Both the position numbers and the translations under genes were made by a program. From Planococcus shixiaomingii (GTDB lineage Bacteria > Bacillota > Bacilli > Bacillales_A > Planococcaceae): a stretch of DNA of 64,000 bases. A model generated the notes under the pieces. That model had not been told where the DNA came from. It worked only from the letters and a program-made list of their open reading frames with translations, and did not search any database. The first letter of the stretch is position 1, and each line of letters opens with the position of its first letter. Positions 47,561 through 57,364 of this stretch are shown here, in pieces. Where the stretch lies: contig NZ_CP129236.1 of NCBI RefSeq assembly GCF_030413615.1, positions 2,588,001-2,652,000 of the forward strand, read 5' to 3'.

Positions 47561-48760
47561 ATGAAAGCTACAGGCATTATTGTCGAATACAATCCATTCC
47601 ATAACGGCCACCTCCATCATGCTGCACAAACAAAAAAACAATCCGGAGCAGACGTGCTCATTGCCGTGATGAGCGGCCAATTTTTGCAGCGCGGAGAACC
47701 TGCATTTGCTGACAAATGGACCCGGACCCAAATGGCTCTTGCAGCGGGCGTTGATCTTGTGATCGAACTGCCTTACGTCTATGCAACCGCCCAGGCTTCC
47801 GATTTTGCTAAAGGAGGCATCGCTTTGTTGGACGCGATCGGCTGCGATTCTTTTTGCTTTGGCAGTGAGCAAGGTGACATTGAGCCTTTCCTTCGCTCGT
47901 ACAGCCTGTTAGAAGAGCAGCGGGACCAATATGAACATCTTATCCATGAAGCTGTTCAAACAGGCATCAGCTACCCTATGGCGCTGAATAAAGCCTACAC
48001 ACAACTTACCGGCAACGCTGACGGTTTTGCTGATTTGAAACAGCCCAATAACATTCTTGGCTTTCATTACATAGAAGCAGCCAGAAAAATGAACTCCAGG
48101 ATTCGGCCAATGACGATACAGCGGATTGGCGCGAATTATCATGACCCGATCGAAAGCAGCACCGCCATTGCCAGCGCCACTGGCATACGGAAAGCTTTTT
48201 TTGAAGATAAGTCCATTGAAGAACTATCTGTTTTCATGCCTGAAGCTTCCGTCTTGGCTTTAAAGCGATTCAAAGAGGAAACTGGTTCTTTCGGCAGCTG
48301 GGAACGGTTTTACCCACTGCTTCGCTACACTATCCTGAAAGAGCGTCCAGAAAGCCTTAAAAGGTTTGCAGAAGTGACGGAAGGCATTGAAAACTTGATT
48401 TATGAGGCAGCGAAAATCGAGGACACGTTTGAAGGGTTTATTGGCCGCGTAAAATCGAAACGGTTTACGCGGACACGCGTGCAGCGAATGATGACGCATA
48501 TCTTTACAGGGTTCACATGGCAGCAGCTGCGCTCTTTTCAAGCGCCAAGTTATTTGCGGCTTCTTGGCATGTCGGAAAACGGCAGAACCTATTTGCATCA
48601 CCAAAAAAAGAAAATCGAGCTCCCCCTCATCAGCCGCGCAGCCAGCTTGAATGATTCCATGGGAAAACTCGATATTCATGCCACAAACATGTATTTGCTC
48701 GGCCTTGGAGTAACCGGGCTGAAAAAAGAATTCACTACTCCGCCGATTTATTTTGGTTGA
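47561..48760 (+). CDS. tmcAL: tRNA(Met) cytidine acetate ligase (YlbM)
   Basis: 399 residues. Forms N4-acetylcytidine at the wobble position of elongator tRNA-Met using acetate and ATP. The nucleotidyltransferase-like motif GIIVEYNPFHNGHLHH at residues 5-20 contains the HxGH signature, followed by MSGQFLQRGEPA and a C-terminal RNA-binding region (RTRVQRMMTHI). The only plus-strand gene in this stretch; its last 13 bp overlap the end of the convergent protease gene. Confidence 0.93.
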   Translation: MKATGIIVEYNPFHNGHLHHAAQTKKQSGADVLIAVMSGQFLQRGEPAFADKWTRTQMALAAGVDLVIELPYVYATAQASDFAKGGIALLDAIGCDSFCFGSEQGDIEPFLRSYSLLEEQRDQYEHLIHEAVQTGISYPMALNKAYTQLTGNADGFADLKQPNNILGFHYIEAARKMNSRIRPMTIQRIGANYHDPIESSTAIASATGIRKAFFEDKSIEELSVFMPEASVLALKRFKEETGSFGSWERFYPLLRYTILKERPESLKRFAEVTEGIENLIYEAAKIEDTFEGFIGRVKSKRFTRTRVQRMMTHIFTGFTWQQLRSFQAPSYLRLLGMSENGRTYLHHQKKKIELPLISRAASLNDSMGKLDIHATNMYLLGLGVTGLKKEFTTPPIYFG

Positions 48761-49773
48761 AGCTCTTCCAAATAAACCAAGGCGTCTTCAATCGTTTTGA
48801 CCGGCACGACTTTCATGTCTGTGCCGATTTTTTCTGCCGTTTCTTTTGCAGTAGCATAATTGCTTTCTATACCTTCATGCACTTCGTCATCCGGAGCGAA
48901 GAAAATTTCAACGCCGTCATCATCCGCAGCGATGATTTTCTGGTCTATGCCGCCTATTCTGCCGACGGTTCCATCACTTTCCATGGTCCCTGTCCCTGCA
49001 ACGTCATAGCCTTTGGTAATATCTTCATCGAGCAGCTGGTTCATTATTTCCAACGTGAACATTAAACCGGCAGAAGGACCGCCGATTTGATCCGAATCGA
49101 TTTTCACTTTCGGGTCGGTCGTGATTTTTTTGTCTTCGACAAATGAAATACCTAAGCCGACACGTTTGGGTTCGGTAGGAAGCGGGGCCAACTTTATCGT
49201 TTCTGTTATTTTCCGGTCTTCCCGCTCAAAGACCACTTCAACTTCTTCGCCTTCTTTTTTGCTCGATATATAACCGACAAACTCTTTCGCCGTTTCAAAC
49301 TCTTGGCCGTCGATTGACAGCACCCGATCTCCAGGAGTCAGTATTTTACCAGCTGCCCCGCCTTCAATCACATTCAAAACAAAAACGCCATTATTGCTCA
49401 CTTCATACGGCAGATTTGCTTCTTCAAAAGCGACCTGAAGCGCATTGATCTGCGAATCGGACATCATTTTCAATTGCCGAACGTTATATTCCTCATCGCT
49501 TTCATGGGGGCTGCGCACTTGTTCCGGCTGCAGCACTTTATAGCCTTCCTGAAATTTTGAATACAGATAAAGTACAGGGGTTGCCGTCATCATAGAAACC
49601 GTCATCAAGCTTAAACTTCCTTGATCATCTTCATCTCCGCCCTCTACTTTAACCAATGGTGCCAGTTCATAGGCGCCGCCCGGTTTTGTAATATAGAGGT
49701 CTAAGTGATAATTAGTAAGAAATACAGACAAGGCCAGTACTATAACTAAAAAGATCACTTTTTTGTTTTTCAT
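48748..49773 (-). CDS. SepM/YlbL-type PDZ and Lon-domain membrane protease
   Basis: 341 residues. Transmembrane anchor (about 5-22), an extracytoplasmic PDZ domain (about 120-195, GVFVLNVIEGGAAG...GDRVLSIDG), then a Lon-type proteolytic domain with the catalytic serine in QIGGPSAGLMF and the lysine of the Ser-Lys dyad in GRIGGIDQKIIAA. Related to streptococcal SepM and B. subtilis YlbL. The signal-like N-terminus and topology place the active site outside the membrane. Confidence 0.92.
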   Translation of the reverse strand: MKNKKVIFLVIVLALSVFLTNYHLDLYITKPGGAYELAPLVKVEGGDEDDQGSLSLMTVSMMTATPVLYLYSKFQEGYKVLQPEQVRSPHESDEEYNVRQLKMMSDSQINALQVAFEEANLPYEVSNNGVFVLNVIEGGAAGKILTPGDRVLSIDGQEFETAKEFVGYISSKKEGEEVEVVFEREDRKITETIKLAPLPTEPKRVGLGISFVEDKKITTDPKVKIDSDQIGGPSAGLMFTLEIMNQLLDEDITKGYDVAGTGTMESDGTVGRIGGIDQKIIAADDDGVEIFFAPDDEVHEGIESNYATAKETAEKIGTDMKVVPVKTIEDALVYLEELQPK

Positions 49774-49807
49774 CCGAATCTCCTCTTTTCATTTTCAGCA
49801 CAATAAC

Positions 49808-49828
49808 AAAAAGCCACGAGAACGTGAC

Positions 49829-49829
<1 letters not shown>
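49808..49829 (-). terminator. coaD terminator
   Basis: Short stem AGTCACG/CGTGGCT on the minus strand with a 4-base loop and T tail, directly at the coaD stop. Confidence 0.65.
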
Positions 49830-50876
<1,047 letters not shown>

Positions 50877-50958
50877 TTTTATCGCCTCTTATTTGCTAAT
50901 TTCTTATGAAAAAAATCCCTATAATGCTAAAATAAAACTTGGAAAGGACGTGTACGTA

Positions 50959-51339
50959 ATGATACAGCGTTTTATTGAACTAGGAGAAGGTTACGGAGAC
51001 ATTTACGAACTCCGGGAACTCATCTCAACAAACTCTCATCGGTTTATGCAAGGCTTTGTTTTTGTCTCAAAAGATCCGAACGGCAAATCGGTGCTTTCAG
51101 TTGCCGCCGCATTCAAGCCGACGGATGAAGGCAATTTCATGCCTATTTATTTATGCCGAGAAGGAATTCCAGAAAACTCCAAGCGATTGGAGATTTTTGA
51201 AAAAGCCATTCAAGAACTGGGACATCAACCAAATAAAATGGAAGTCAAACATTCTTCAGTTTATGCTGAGAAACAATTTTACTTTAGCCATTTAATCGCG
51301 ATTTTGCGCTTAAATCATTTTATTCCGCCAATGCAGTAA
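50959..51339 (+). CDS. Conserved protein of unknown function (DUF7147-like)
   Basis: 126 residues, no signal peptide or membrane segment. It starts at the ATG at 50959 after GGAAAGGA; a perfect TATAAT lies at 50920-50925. Conserved-looking blocks are ELGEGYGDIYELREL, CREGIPENSKRLEIFEKA and LIAILRLNHFIPP. I recall similar Bacillales proteins carried in databases under the doubtful name methylthioribose kinase, but nothing in this short sequence resembles a kinase. It ends exactly where the convergent ylbG gene ends. Confidence 0.75.
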   Translation: MIQRFIELGEGYGDIYELRELISTNSHRFMQGFVFVSKDPNGKSVLSVAAAFKPTDEGNFMPIYLCREGIPENSKRLEIFEKAIQELGHQPNKMEVKHSSVYAEKQFYFSHLIAILRLNHFIPPMQ

Positions 51340-51612
51340 TTATAAGCCGATTTTATAGTCGTATTCTTTCGCTTTATCGGGTTTAGCATTCTCGTATTCG
51401 GTCTTCAAAAACGGCCGTTGAGATTCAAGGATCTGTTTAACGTATGGCAATTTCATCAGTTTTTCTTTTGTGCTTTCAATAACATCTTGATCCATATAAA
51501 GAACGACATATTTCAACTTTCTTGAAATAAAGTGAACATGTCCGTATTTGCGCAATGATTTTGCTTGCTTTAAATGATGCACGTAGACAATAAGGCCTTG
51601 GCGATCACGCAT
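51340..51612 (-). CDS. YlbG family protein (DUF2129)
   Basis: 90 residues. [21 protein letters not shown] and the following KYVVLYMDQ match YlbG, a small conserved Bacillales protein of unknown function next to rsmD. The ATG at 51612 follows GAGGG at 6 bp; the longer frame (to 51690) has no support. In B. subtilis ylbF is its direct neighbour; here ylbF lies 1.4 kb away behind a phosphodiesterase gene and a repeat block. Confidence 0.88.
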   Translation of the reverse strand: MRDRQGLIVYVHHLKQAKSLRKYGHVHFISRKLKYVVLYMDQDVIESTKEKLMKLPYVKQILESQRPFLKTEYENAKPDKAKEYDYKIGL

Positions 51613-51756
51613 AACTATCCCTCTTTTCTTAATTTCTAGAATACCATAGGAAAGAAAAATGCCGCAACCTGGGAAATTGAGTACCTGCAAGACTTTATGT
51701 CTTGTGGGTGCTCTTTAGCGGCCGGCAGAAATTCCGGACATTCGACTAATTTAAAA

Positions 51757-51786
51757 CTAACAAAATAGAAAGCATTTCGCTATAAT
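51757..51786 (+). promoter_or_regulatory. Promoter of the phosphodiesterase gene
   Basis: CTAACA (51757-51762), 18-bp spacer, perfect TATAAT (51781-51786), 36 bp before the ATG. Confidence 0.5.
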
Positions 51787-51822
51787 GACTTTAGTTCTAT
51801 TTTCAAGGAGGTATTCTATAGC

Positions 51823-52734
51823 ATGGGGAAAAAAACAAAACTGGGGATAGCTGCAGTTGCCGTAAGTGCAGCAGCTTGGGCAGGTTCCAAAGCATTCTCT
51901 AATCCACAAAGCCGGCCTGATAAACAAGTTTTAAGCTTCGGCTTTCCTATCGTCCTGGCACACCGCGGCGGATCAGCCATCGCCCCTGAACATTCAATGG
52001 CCGCTTTCTCCAAATCAGCTGAATTAGGTGTGCAAGGCTTTGAAATCGACATTCGGTTAACGAACGACGAAGAAATCCTCGTGTTCCACGATGAATATAT
52101 AGATCGGACAACTGATGGAGCTGGCCGGGTAGCCGATATGTCGCTCCCTAAGCTTCGGACATTTGATCTCGGTTATCATTATGTAGACATAAATGGAGAG
52201 CATTCTTTCCGCGGCATGGGTGAAAAAGTGGTCTTGTTGAAGGAACTTTTCGAAGCGTTCCCTAACATATACATCAACATCGATATAAAAGATTCTCCGG
52301 AAACGTATGAAGGAAGTCTGATTCCTTCAAAACTTTGGCGTTTGATTGAAGCGCAAGGAGTTGAAGACCGGGTAGTTGTCACAAGCTTTTATGATGAACA
52401 AATCGACCGCTTTAATTTGTATGCTCAAAACCGGGTAGCTATCGGAGCTGGGGAAAACGAAGTAAAAAAAGCGTTTGCCGCTTTTAACAGCCAATTGGGC
52501 CATCTGTATAAACCACGGGCAGATGTCTTTCAACTTCCAGTAAGGCAATCTGTGTTCCGTCTTGATTCGCCTCGTTTCATTTCGTTCCTAGGAAACTTAA
52601 ACGTTCCGGTTCATTACTGGACGATTAACGAGCCTGAACAAATGCAGGCGTTAATCGCAGCAGGGGCAAAAGGCATTGTCACCGACCGTCCCGACCTAGC
52701 GGTTACTGCAATCTCAAAAATTGAAGACAAATAA
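51823..52734 (+). CDS. Glycerophosphodiester phosphodiesterase family protein
   Basis: 303 residues. A GDPD TIM barrel with metal and catalytic residues in LAHRGGSAIAPEHS, EIDIRLTNDEEILVFHDEYIDRTTDG and a late HYWTINEPEQM. Residues 1-25 form a hydrophobic, Ala-rich N-terminus (KLGIAAVAVSAAAWAGSKAF) that could be a membrane anchor or signal peptide, so the enzyme probably acts at or outside the membrane on deacylated phospholipids or teichoic acid glycerophosphate. AAGGAGG precedes the ATG. Confidence 0.9.
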   Translation: MGKKTKLGIAAVAVSAAAWAGSKAFSNPQSRPDKQVLSFGFPIVLAHRGGSAIAPEHSMAAFSKSAELGVQGFEIDIRLTNDEEILVFHDEYIDRTTDGAGRVADMSLPKLRTFDLGYHYVDINGEHSFRGMGEKVVLLKELFEAFPNIYINIDIKDSPETYEGSLIPSKLWRLIEAQGVEDRVVVTSFYDEQIDRFNLYAQNRVAIGAGENEVKKAFAAFNSQLGHLYKPRADVFQLPVRQSVFRLDSPRFISFLGNLNVPVHYWTINEPEQMQALIAAGAKGIVTDRPDLAVTAISKIEDK

Positions 52735-52768
52735 AAAAAATGTGCAAGAATTTCCTTGCACATTTTTT
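52733..52768 (+). terminator. Terminator of the phosphodiesterase gene
   Basis: 12-bp stem AAAATGTGCAAG/CTTGCACATTTT with a T tail, directly after the stop codon. Confidence 0.85.
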
Positions 52769-52793
52769 CGTGTGTAAATTTGTTTTACCATAG

Positions 52794-53061
52794 ATAGGCG
52801 TTTCCGCTTTTCTTGTTGTCCAGCTGCAGCGCCTAGCCCCTCGAGGTCGCTTCGGTCTTGCCTATCATGGCTAAAAGCGCCATGACAGACAAGCCCTCCA
52901 GCACTTGTCGAGGCTCCATAGGCGCTTCCGCTTTTCTACATTGTCCAGACTCCAACGGCCAGCTCCTCGAGTCGTAAGCCACTCCGCCTGTGCGGCAAAA
53001 AGCGCCGCTTCGGCAGATCGTCTTACGCTTTTCGGAGCTAAACGGCCGTTTCCGCTTTTCT
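52794..53061. repeat. Two tandem copies of a 124-bp Bacillales-type intergenic element
   Basis: The motif TTCCGCTTTTCT occurs at 52802, 52926 and 53050, exactly 124 bp apart, bounding two diverged units. Each continues with TGTCCAG-x-CT-x-CA-x-CG-x-C-x-AGC-x-CCTCGAG and then a palindromic middle (GCCTATCATGGC...GCGCCATGACAG in unit 1). Similar sequence is, from memory, dispersed between genes in Bacillus and relatives. The right end abuts the ylbF stop codon. There is no credible reading frame. Confidence 0.65.
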
Positions 53062-53507
53062 TATGCCGAGCAAGAGCAGCCGCCGCCTGTTCCGCAGCTG
53101 CCGCCACATGAAGAATCCGAAGAAAAGAACGGATTGCTTGATGGGATTTTTACAGCTTCGGAAACGGATCTGCCAATAATGAAGCTTACTTGGTCGATCA
53201 AGTCCTGTAATTCATTTTCAGCCAGCCTTAATGCGGCCACGTGTTCGTTGAGATCCAACTTTCGCTTATCAACTCGAATCTGTTTCATCACTCTATGGTA
53301 ATCGGGATGGTATTTACCGAACCGTTGAACTTCTTCGTATTGCTCTTTTAATCGTGCAAAAGCATGAATCTCATCTGCAAGATTTTTATTATCGTAAACG
53401 GCGCTATAAGCTTCTTGATAAAGCTTTGTTTGCTCCGAGTGGATGATCATTTCACTCAGCTCATCAGCAGAGTCCGTAATTAGGTACCATTCGTAGGTCA
53501 TGAACAT
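53061..53507 (-). CDS. YlbF family protein with Cys-rich C-terminus
   Basis: 148 residues, mostly alpha-helical (about 15-120), with a Gly/Cys-rich tail holding four cysteines (SSCGGSCGTGGGCSCSA). In B. subtilis YlbF forms the Y-complex with YmcA and YaaT, binds iron-sulfur clusters and stimulates RNase Y-dependent mRNA processing. The tail is consistent with cluster ligation. The start at 53507 follows GGAGG at 8 bp. Confidence 0.85.
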   Translation of the reverse strand: MFMTYEWYLITDSADELSEMIIHSEQTKLYQEAYSAVYDNKNLADEIHAFARLKEQYEEVQRFGKYHPDYHRVMKQIRVDKRKLDLNEHVAALRLAENELQDLIDQVSFIIGRSVSEAVKIPSSNPFFSSDSSCGGSCGTGGGCSCSA

Positions 53508-53582
53508 ATCGTTTTCCTCCTCTACGATTCTTATCATAGCAGAAAGTTTTGCATATTAATACAAATAGAAAGGATTAGCCAA

Positions 53583-54065
53583 TTGAAAAACTTAAATGAA
53601 AAATTCCAGCAAATTTTGAGCAATAGCACCGAGGAAGATCTAGTTATATTATCAAATTTTATCGACAGTTTTGATAAAAAACAACAAGGCGAATTTACTA
53701 CTTATTTAAGTGCAAGCCTTAATATGACACGCGAAACACATCACGATGGCAGTATCGTCTCCATTCCTAATACACCGTATATCCATAATAATATGGCTAT
53801 TCCTCACGGCGGCATCTTAGCAGTATTGCTTGATACGGCTATGGGCACTTTGGCAAACAGCAAGTGTCCTCCAGGTTATGGAGCGGTCACTACCAATTTA
53901 AGCATCCATTATTTGACGGTAGCCGACGAAGAAGCGATTTGTGCAGAAGCTAAAATAATACGACATGGCCGGCATACACTAGTAATTGAAGGCAACATTG
54001 TCCAGAATGACGGAAAACATATTGCCACCGCTACGGGATCATTTTTCATCGTTCCTAAAACATAA
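53583..54065 (+). CDS. PaaI-family hotdog thioesterase
   Basis: 160 residues. The hotdog-fold signature NMAIPHGGILAVLLDTAMGTLA contains the HGG and the acidic catalytic residue of PaaI/YdiI-type acyl-CoA thioesterases, and strands AVTTNLSIHYL and ATATGSFFIV complete the fold. The first 40 residues form an additional helical segment. TTG start with AAAGGA 8 bp upstream. Substrate unknown. Confidence 0.83.
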   Translation: MKNLNEKFQQILSNSTEEDLVILSNFIDSFDKKQQGEFTTYLSASLNMTRETHHDGSIVSIPNTPYIHNNMAIPHGGILAVLLDTAMGTLANSKCPPGYGAVTTNLSIHYLTVADEEAICAEAKIIRHGRHTLVIEGNIVQNDGKHIATATGSFFIVPKT

Positions 54066-54070
54066 TGAAC

Positions 54071-55138
54071 CTACTTTTGGCTTTCAGCTCTAGTCGGCTC
54101 TTGATATAAGAAAATCTGGGTATAAAATTTGCCGTACACCCCAACGCCGATTTGATTGAAACGGTTTGACAGCAACGTATCTCGGTGATCGGGTGAATTG
54201 CTCCAGCCATGGACCGTTTCAGCCGCGTCAAAATATTGAGTAGCCGTGTTCTCTCCCGCTTCTTTAAAGTCGATGCGGGCATCAGTCAAACGCTTTTCTA
54301 AATCAATCAGCTCTTTTTCTTCTGTAGAGAATTGTTGTTTTGCTATATCTTGGCTATGCTTGCTTGCCATCATGCCGACTGCCGGATTTTCACTTAACGG
54401 CTTTCTTTGTTGATGCAGGCGGTAAACATTTGTCAAATCGACAACCTGTTTAGCGTTTGCTTCATCGATTGATTGCTGCAAACTTGACGATGGATTTTCT
54501 TCAGGAAGCAAATCACCAGAGTACATCATGTCGTATGGGCGATGTTGTATCAACGTTTCTGCATCCGAAAATCTCACAGCTTGCAGCGTCTTTGTTTCTT
54601 CGTCCAAATACAATTGCGCATAGACGCCATCAAAGCTGACAAGAAGCTGCCTGTTTATATCTTCAGCCCGTAAGCTAAAAGTATAAATGCTCTTTTCGTA
54701 CTTTACTGTCACTTCATTTTCTATAATTGTAAACCGATATAAATCATCCAGTGATTGGCCAATTTGAAAAGGGGCCGCATCTGTTGCTGTGCCAGCCGTA
54801 TAAACTTGGACGATTTCACCATTTTTCACACCTGCCATAACATAATGGGAAAAAGAACTATTGTACACCCACCATTCATAACCAAAAGCAGAAGGTTCAA
54901 TGCGGTCCGGCTCTCCATAGTCGTTGATCCAAGTTTTTGTTGGCTTACCTATATAAGTGGATATTCCTTCGGCCGGACGATCAACGTCAAGCGATTTTTC
55001 TATAAGATCTTGAGCAGGCAAAGGATCCACGGTTCTTGGAGCTTCCAGTGTTTCATTTTCGCTAATTGGTGAATCGAAGTAGAAAAATATAAAAAGAATA
55101 ATCGATAGAAAAATCATAATGCGCAATAAGTCTTTCAA
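54071..55138 (-). CDS. CAP (SCP/PR1) domain protein (YlbC-like)
   Basis: 355 residues. N-terminal membrane anchor (about 5-21, with no lipobox), a CAP-associated domain (about 55-195, beginning IGKPTKTWINDYGEPDRI), then a CAP domain (about 225-350) with VVDLTNVYRLHQQRKPL, ASKHSQDIAKQQ, AGENTAT and SPDHRDTLLSNRFNQIGVGV. The extracytoplasmic role in Bacillales is unclear. TTG start at 55138 with AAGGAG upstream. Equivalent of B. subtilis YlbC by domain content and locus. Confidence 0.88.
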   Translation of the reverse strand: MKDLLRIMIFLSIILFIFFYFDSPISENETLEAPRTVDPLPAQDLIEKSLDVDRPAEGISTYIGKPTKTWINDYGEPDRIEPSAFGYEWWVYNSSFSHYVMAGVKNGEIVQVYTAGTATDAAPFQIGQSLDDLYRFTIIENEVTVKYEKSIYTFSLRAEDINRQLLVSFDGVYAQLYLDEETKTLQAVRFSDAETLIQHRPYDMMYSGDLLPEENPSSSLQQSIDEANAKQVVDLTNVYRLHQQRKPLSENPAVGMMASKHSQDIAKQQFSTEEKELIDLEKRLTDARIDFKEAGENTATQYFDAAETVHGWSNSPDHRDTLLSNRFNQIGVGVYGKFYTQIFLYQEPTRAESQK

Positions 55139-55170
55139 TCGATCAGCTCCTTAGTCGGCGTTATTATATA

Positions 55171-55200
55171 ATTATAACAGCCGTCTACATTCTGACACAA
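55171..55200 (-). promoter_or_regulatory. Promoter of the CAP-domain gene
   Basis: Minus-strand TTGTGT (55195-55200), 18-bp spacer, TATAAT (55171-55176). Confidence 0.6.
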
Positions 55201-55208
55201 TCTTGCCA

Positions 55209-55237
55209 TTGCAACAACTGTGAAATTGCTCTATTAT
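55209..55237 (+). promoter_or_regulatory. Promoter of the YugN-like gene
   Basis: Plus-strand TTGCAA (55209-55214), 17-bp spacer, TATTAT (55232-55237), divergent from the CAP-gene promoter. Confidence 0.65.
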
Positions 55238-55280
55238 TAAAGGAGCATTTAGCCAGTTATGATATAGAGGAGGAGATCCT

Positions 55281-55646
55281 ATGTATTTTGAAAATACAGG
55301 ACTTGAAAACATACGTGTAGACTTTACATTACTCGATCACATCATGAGCAAGCACGGTTTGACAAAAGAAGGCCAATGGGATTACGAACGCGTTACATAC
55401 GACCGTAAATTCATTATTCGCGAAGGCACTTACTATTTGCGCGTTTTCGCATATGCCGTAGAAGGCGATATCGACTCAAATGATGCCCTTCTTAACGTAA
55501 TGAAGCCTGTTCTAGGCAAGTACTACTACCCGTTCGGCGTAGAGTATGGAGAAGACGAGCATTTCCCAGAACACTTGATCAAAACTTGTGCTGAAATTTT
55601 AACAACTATTAAATCAGAAGTACAATCGTTCGAAGTAAAAGCATAA
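55281..55646 (+). CDS. YugN-like family protein (YlbA-like)
   Basis: 121 residues, soluble, acidic. Contains the blocks FTLLDHIMSKHGLTKEGQWDYERVTYD and YYLRVFAYAVEGDIDS that I associate with the YugN-like family. B. subtilis has the related ylbA at this locus next to ctaG. No function is established. AGGAGGAG lies 8 bp before the ATG, and a strong terminator follows. Confidence 0.8.
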   Translation: MYFENTGLENIRVDFTLLDHIMSKHGLTKEGQWDYERVTYDRKFIIREGTYYLRVFAYAVEGDIDSNDALLNVMKPVLGKYYYPFGVEYGEDEHFPEHLIKTCAEILTTIKSEVQSFEVKA

Positions 55647-55647
55647 T

Positions 55648-55679
55648 AAAACCGCAGTTCAAAATTGAACTGCGGTTTT
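55648..55679. terminator. Terminator of the YugN-like gene
   Basis: 15-bp perfect stem AAAACCGCAGTTCAA/TTGAACTGCGGTTTT with a 2-base loop; usable on both strands. Confidence 0.85.
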
Positions 55680-55691
55680 ATTATTGGAAAA

Positions 55692-55723
55692 CAAAAAAAA
55701 GAACCTCTAAAGGTTCTTTTTTT
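55692..55723 (-). terminator. ctaM terminator
   Basis: Stem AAAGAACCT/AGGTTCTTT with long A and T flanks, overlapping the ctaM stop codon. Confidence 0.8.
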
Positions 55724-56183
55724 AATTCCCTAAAATTGCTTTGAATACTGAAGTGGTATGCCCGCCTTCATAAATTACATATAGCAGCAAGTAAACCATA
55801 ACCCCTGTGATGGCAGTGAAGAACCAGACGACGCTGGCGATAGGACCCAGTTTGCGGTGTTTTGCAAGTTTATTCTTAAGGCCCAACCAAATGTTGTAGC
55901 CGCCTAATATCCCCCCTGTAGTCGCAAGGATGATGTGGAAAATCAGAAATACTGTATAGAAAATCTTGATGTCATCCGGCCCGCCAAAAGCGGTATTTCC
56001 TACAAAAACCGTGCGGGAGACGTAAATGATGAAAAAGATCAACGCTGAAACGCCTGCTGCAAGCATGGCCTTCTTATGGGCTTCTATCTTGCGGCGGCGA
56101 ATCAAATTCCAACCGATTGCTACAAATATAGCGCTTAAAACAATAAAAAACGTACTGATTGTCGGTAATAACGGCAAATTCAT
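55722..56183 (-). CDS. ctaM: DUF420 family membrane protein (CtaM)
   Basis: 153 residues, four predicted membrane helices (about 7-26, 42-60, 77-98 and 118-140). The sequence pattern EAHKKAMLAA...YVSRT and FHIILATTGGILG with HRKLG is typical of DUF420. In Staphylococcus aureus the family member CtaM is needed for function of the aa3-type oxidase, which fits its position after ctaG in the oxidase cluster. B. subtilis YozB is a homologue. Confidence 0.85.
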   Translation of the reverse strand: MNLPLLPTISTFFIVLSAIFVAIGWNLIRRRKIEAHKKAMLAAGVSALIFFIIYVSRTVFVGNTAFGGPDDIKIFYTVFLIFHIILATTGGILGGYNIWLGLKNKLAKHRKLGPIASVVWFFTAITGVMVYLLLYVIYEGGHTTSVFKAILGN

Positions 56184-56207
56184 TTCACTAAATCCCCTTT
56201 AAATTCA

Positions 56208-57131
56208 TTAAGCATTGTGTCTGTGATAAGCCATCAATTCACGATCACGCAAAGCTTTAGCTGTAATTTCGTCTGCGTTATCATTTTCATTTCGCAGCCA
56301 TTCATAAAAGACGAGCCAAAGGAATACAGTGAAAACAAGCTCCTGCAAAACCTTCATGACGATGCCACCAGTCCGCTGATCTTCCAGCGTGGACATGCTT
56401 GAGAACATCTCTGGCCCTGATAACCCTAATTGAGACAAAGTTCCCGATGGTACACACAAAGCCATGGCTTGAAGCCACGCTTCTCCTTCTGTATATGTCG
56501 CGTAAAACGGATTTTGGCCGAAAATAATCAATGCACAAGCCGGTGTCAATGTTACACTCAAGCCAAAAAGATAAGCCAGTTTCTTCAATCCATGGAACTT
56601 ATACATGCCTTCCAAATTGTTGACCACTGGCCACCAATAAAAGATTGCTGATACAAATAAAATGATGTTCACTATTCCGTGGAGAAGTATACCTTGTTTT
56701 ACAAAATCGAAAATCAACGGAATATGGTAGAACGAAAATACCATTGTAAAGAAGATGAGCGCAAACATCGGTCTGCTGAGAAAATTAAAAATCGGATTAA
56801 CAATCGGCAAGTTGATGAATGCTCTCCATGCCCATGTAGGGATTCCCATAATAAAGAGTGGTGGAATAAGCAACAACATAATTGCCATCTGGCCCATATG
56901 CATACTAAAAAGAATATGGCCAAGCAAATCTATTGGAGTGCCTTTAACCGCATACAGCAAAACCATTGCTGACACAAAAAGGCCCGCTTCCTTCATCTTC
57001 AGCGGTTCACTTTCCTTGAACTTCCCTCTCCATTTTACAAGCACTAAAAAATATAGAATCGTAATAAGAACGAGAACTCCCAAATAAACCGGACTCCATA
57101 AAGCCTGGAACCCGAAAATACTAATTGGCAT
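56208..57131 (-). CDS. ctaG: Cytochrome c oxidase assembly factor CtaG
   Basis: 307 residues, seven predicted membrane helices. The HILFSMHMGQMAIMLLLIPPLF stretch, with conserved histidines and methionines, and the FSFYHIPLIFDF motif are typical of the caa3_CtaG family, needed for formation of active caa3 oxidase (probably copper delivery). AAAGGAGG precedes the ATG. It has its own promoter and is separated from ctaF by a terminator. Confidence 0.93.
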   Translation of the reverse strand: MPISIFGFQALWSPVYLGVLVLITILYFLVLVKWRGKFKESEPLKMKEAGLFVSAMVLLYAVKGTPIDLLGHILFSMHMGQMAIMLLLIPPLFIMGIPTWAWRAFINLPIVNPIFNFLSRPMFALIFFTMVFSFYHIPLIFDFVKQGILLHGIVNIILFVSAIFYWWPVVNNLEGMYKFHGLKKLAYLFGLSVTLTPACALIIFGQNPFYATYTEGEAWLQAMALCVPSGTLSQLGLSGPEMFSSMSTLEDQRTGGIVMKVLQELVFTVFLWLVFYEWLRNENDNADEITAKALRDRELMAYHRHNA

Positions 57132-57163
57132 GCCTCCGTACCTCCTTTTCCTTCGGTACCCTC

Positions 57164-57192
57164 ATTATATAGGCGGTAACTTTGTATATCAA
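57164..57192 (-). promoter_or_regulatory. ctaG promoter
   Basis: Minus-strand TTGATA (57187-57192), 17-bp spacer, perfect TATAAT (57164-57169), 33 bp before ctaG. Confidence 0.75.
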
Positions 57193-57364
57193 TGAACGAA
57201 GTATGACAATTGCAAAGAAAAGTGTAATCGCCTATGTAGCTCCGACAAGCTTAAGACAGTACACGCAGAAAATACGGATTTCCGCAGTGGCTGACTTAAG
57301 AACTCGAAGGGCAAGGTGCTGGAATAAGACAAAGAAAAGGGAAAGCACTTATAAAAATGCCCGG

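Noticed and set aside
47378..47872. Minus-strand frame of 164 codons over the tmcAL start.
   Set aside because: It is the antisense shadow of tmcAL and yceD; both have strong family matches and a perfect divergent promoter lies between them.
51678..51715. Hairpin GAGTACCTGCAAGAC/GTCTTGTGGGTGCTC upstream of ylbG.
   Set aside because: Imperfect stem without a T tract and far from any gene end in the right orientation; too weak to call a terminator.
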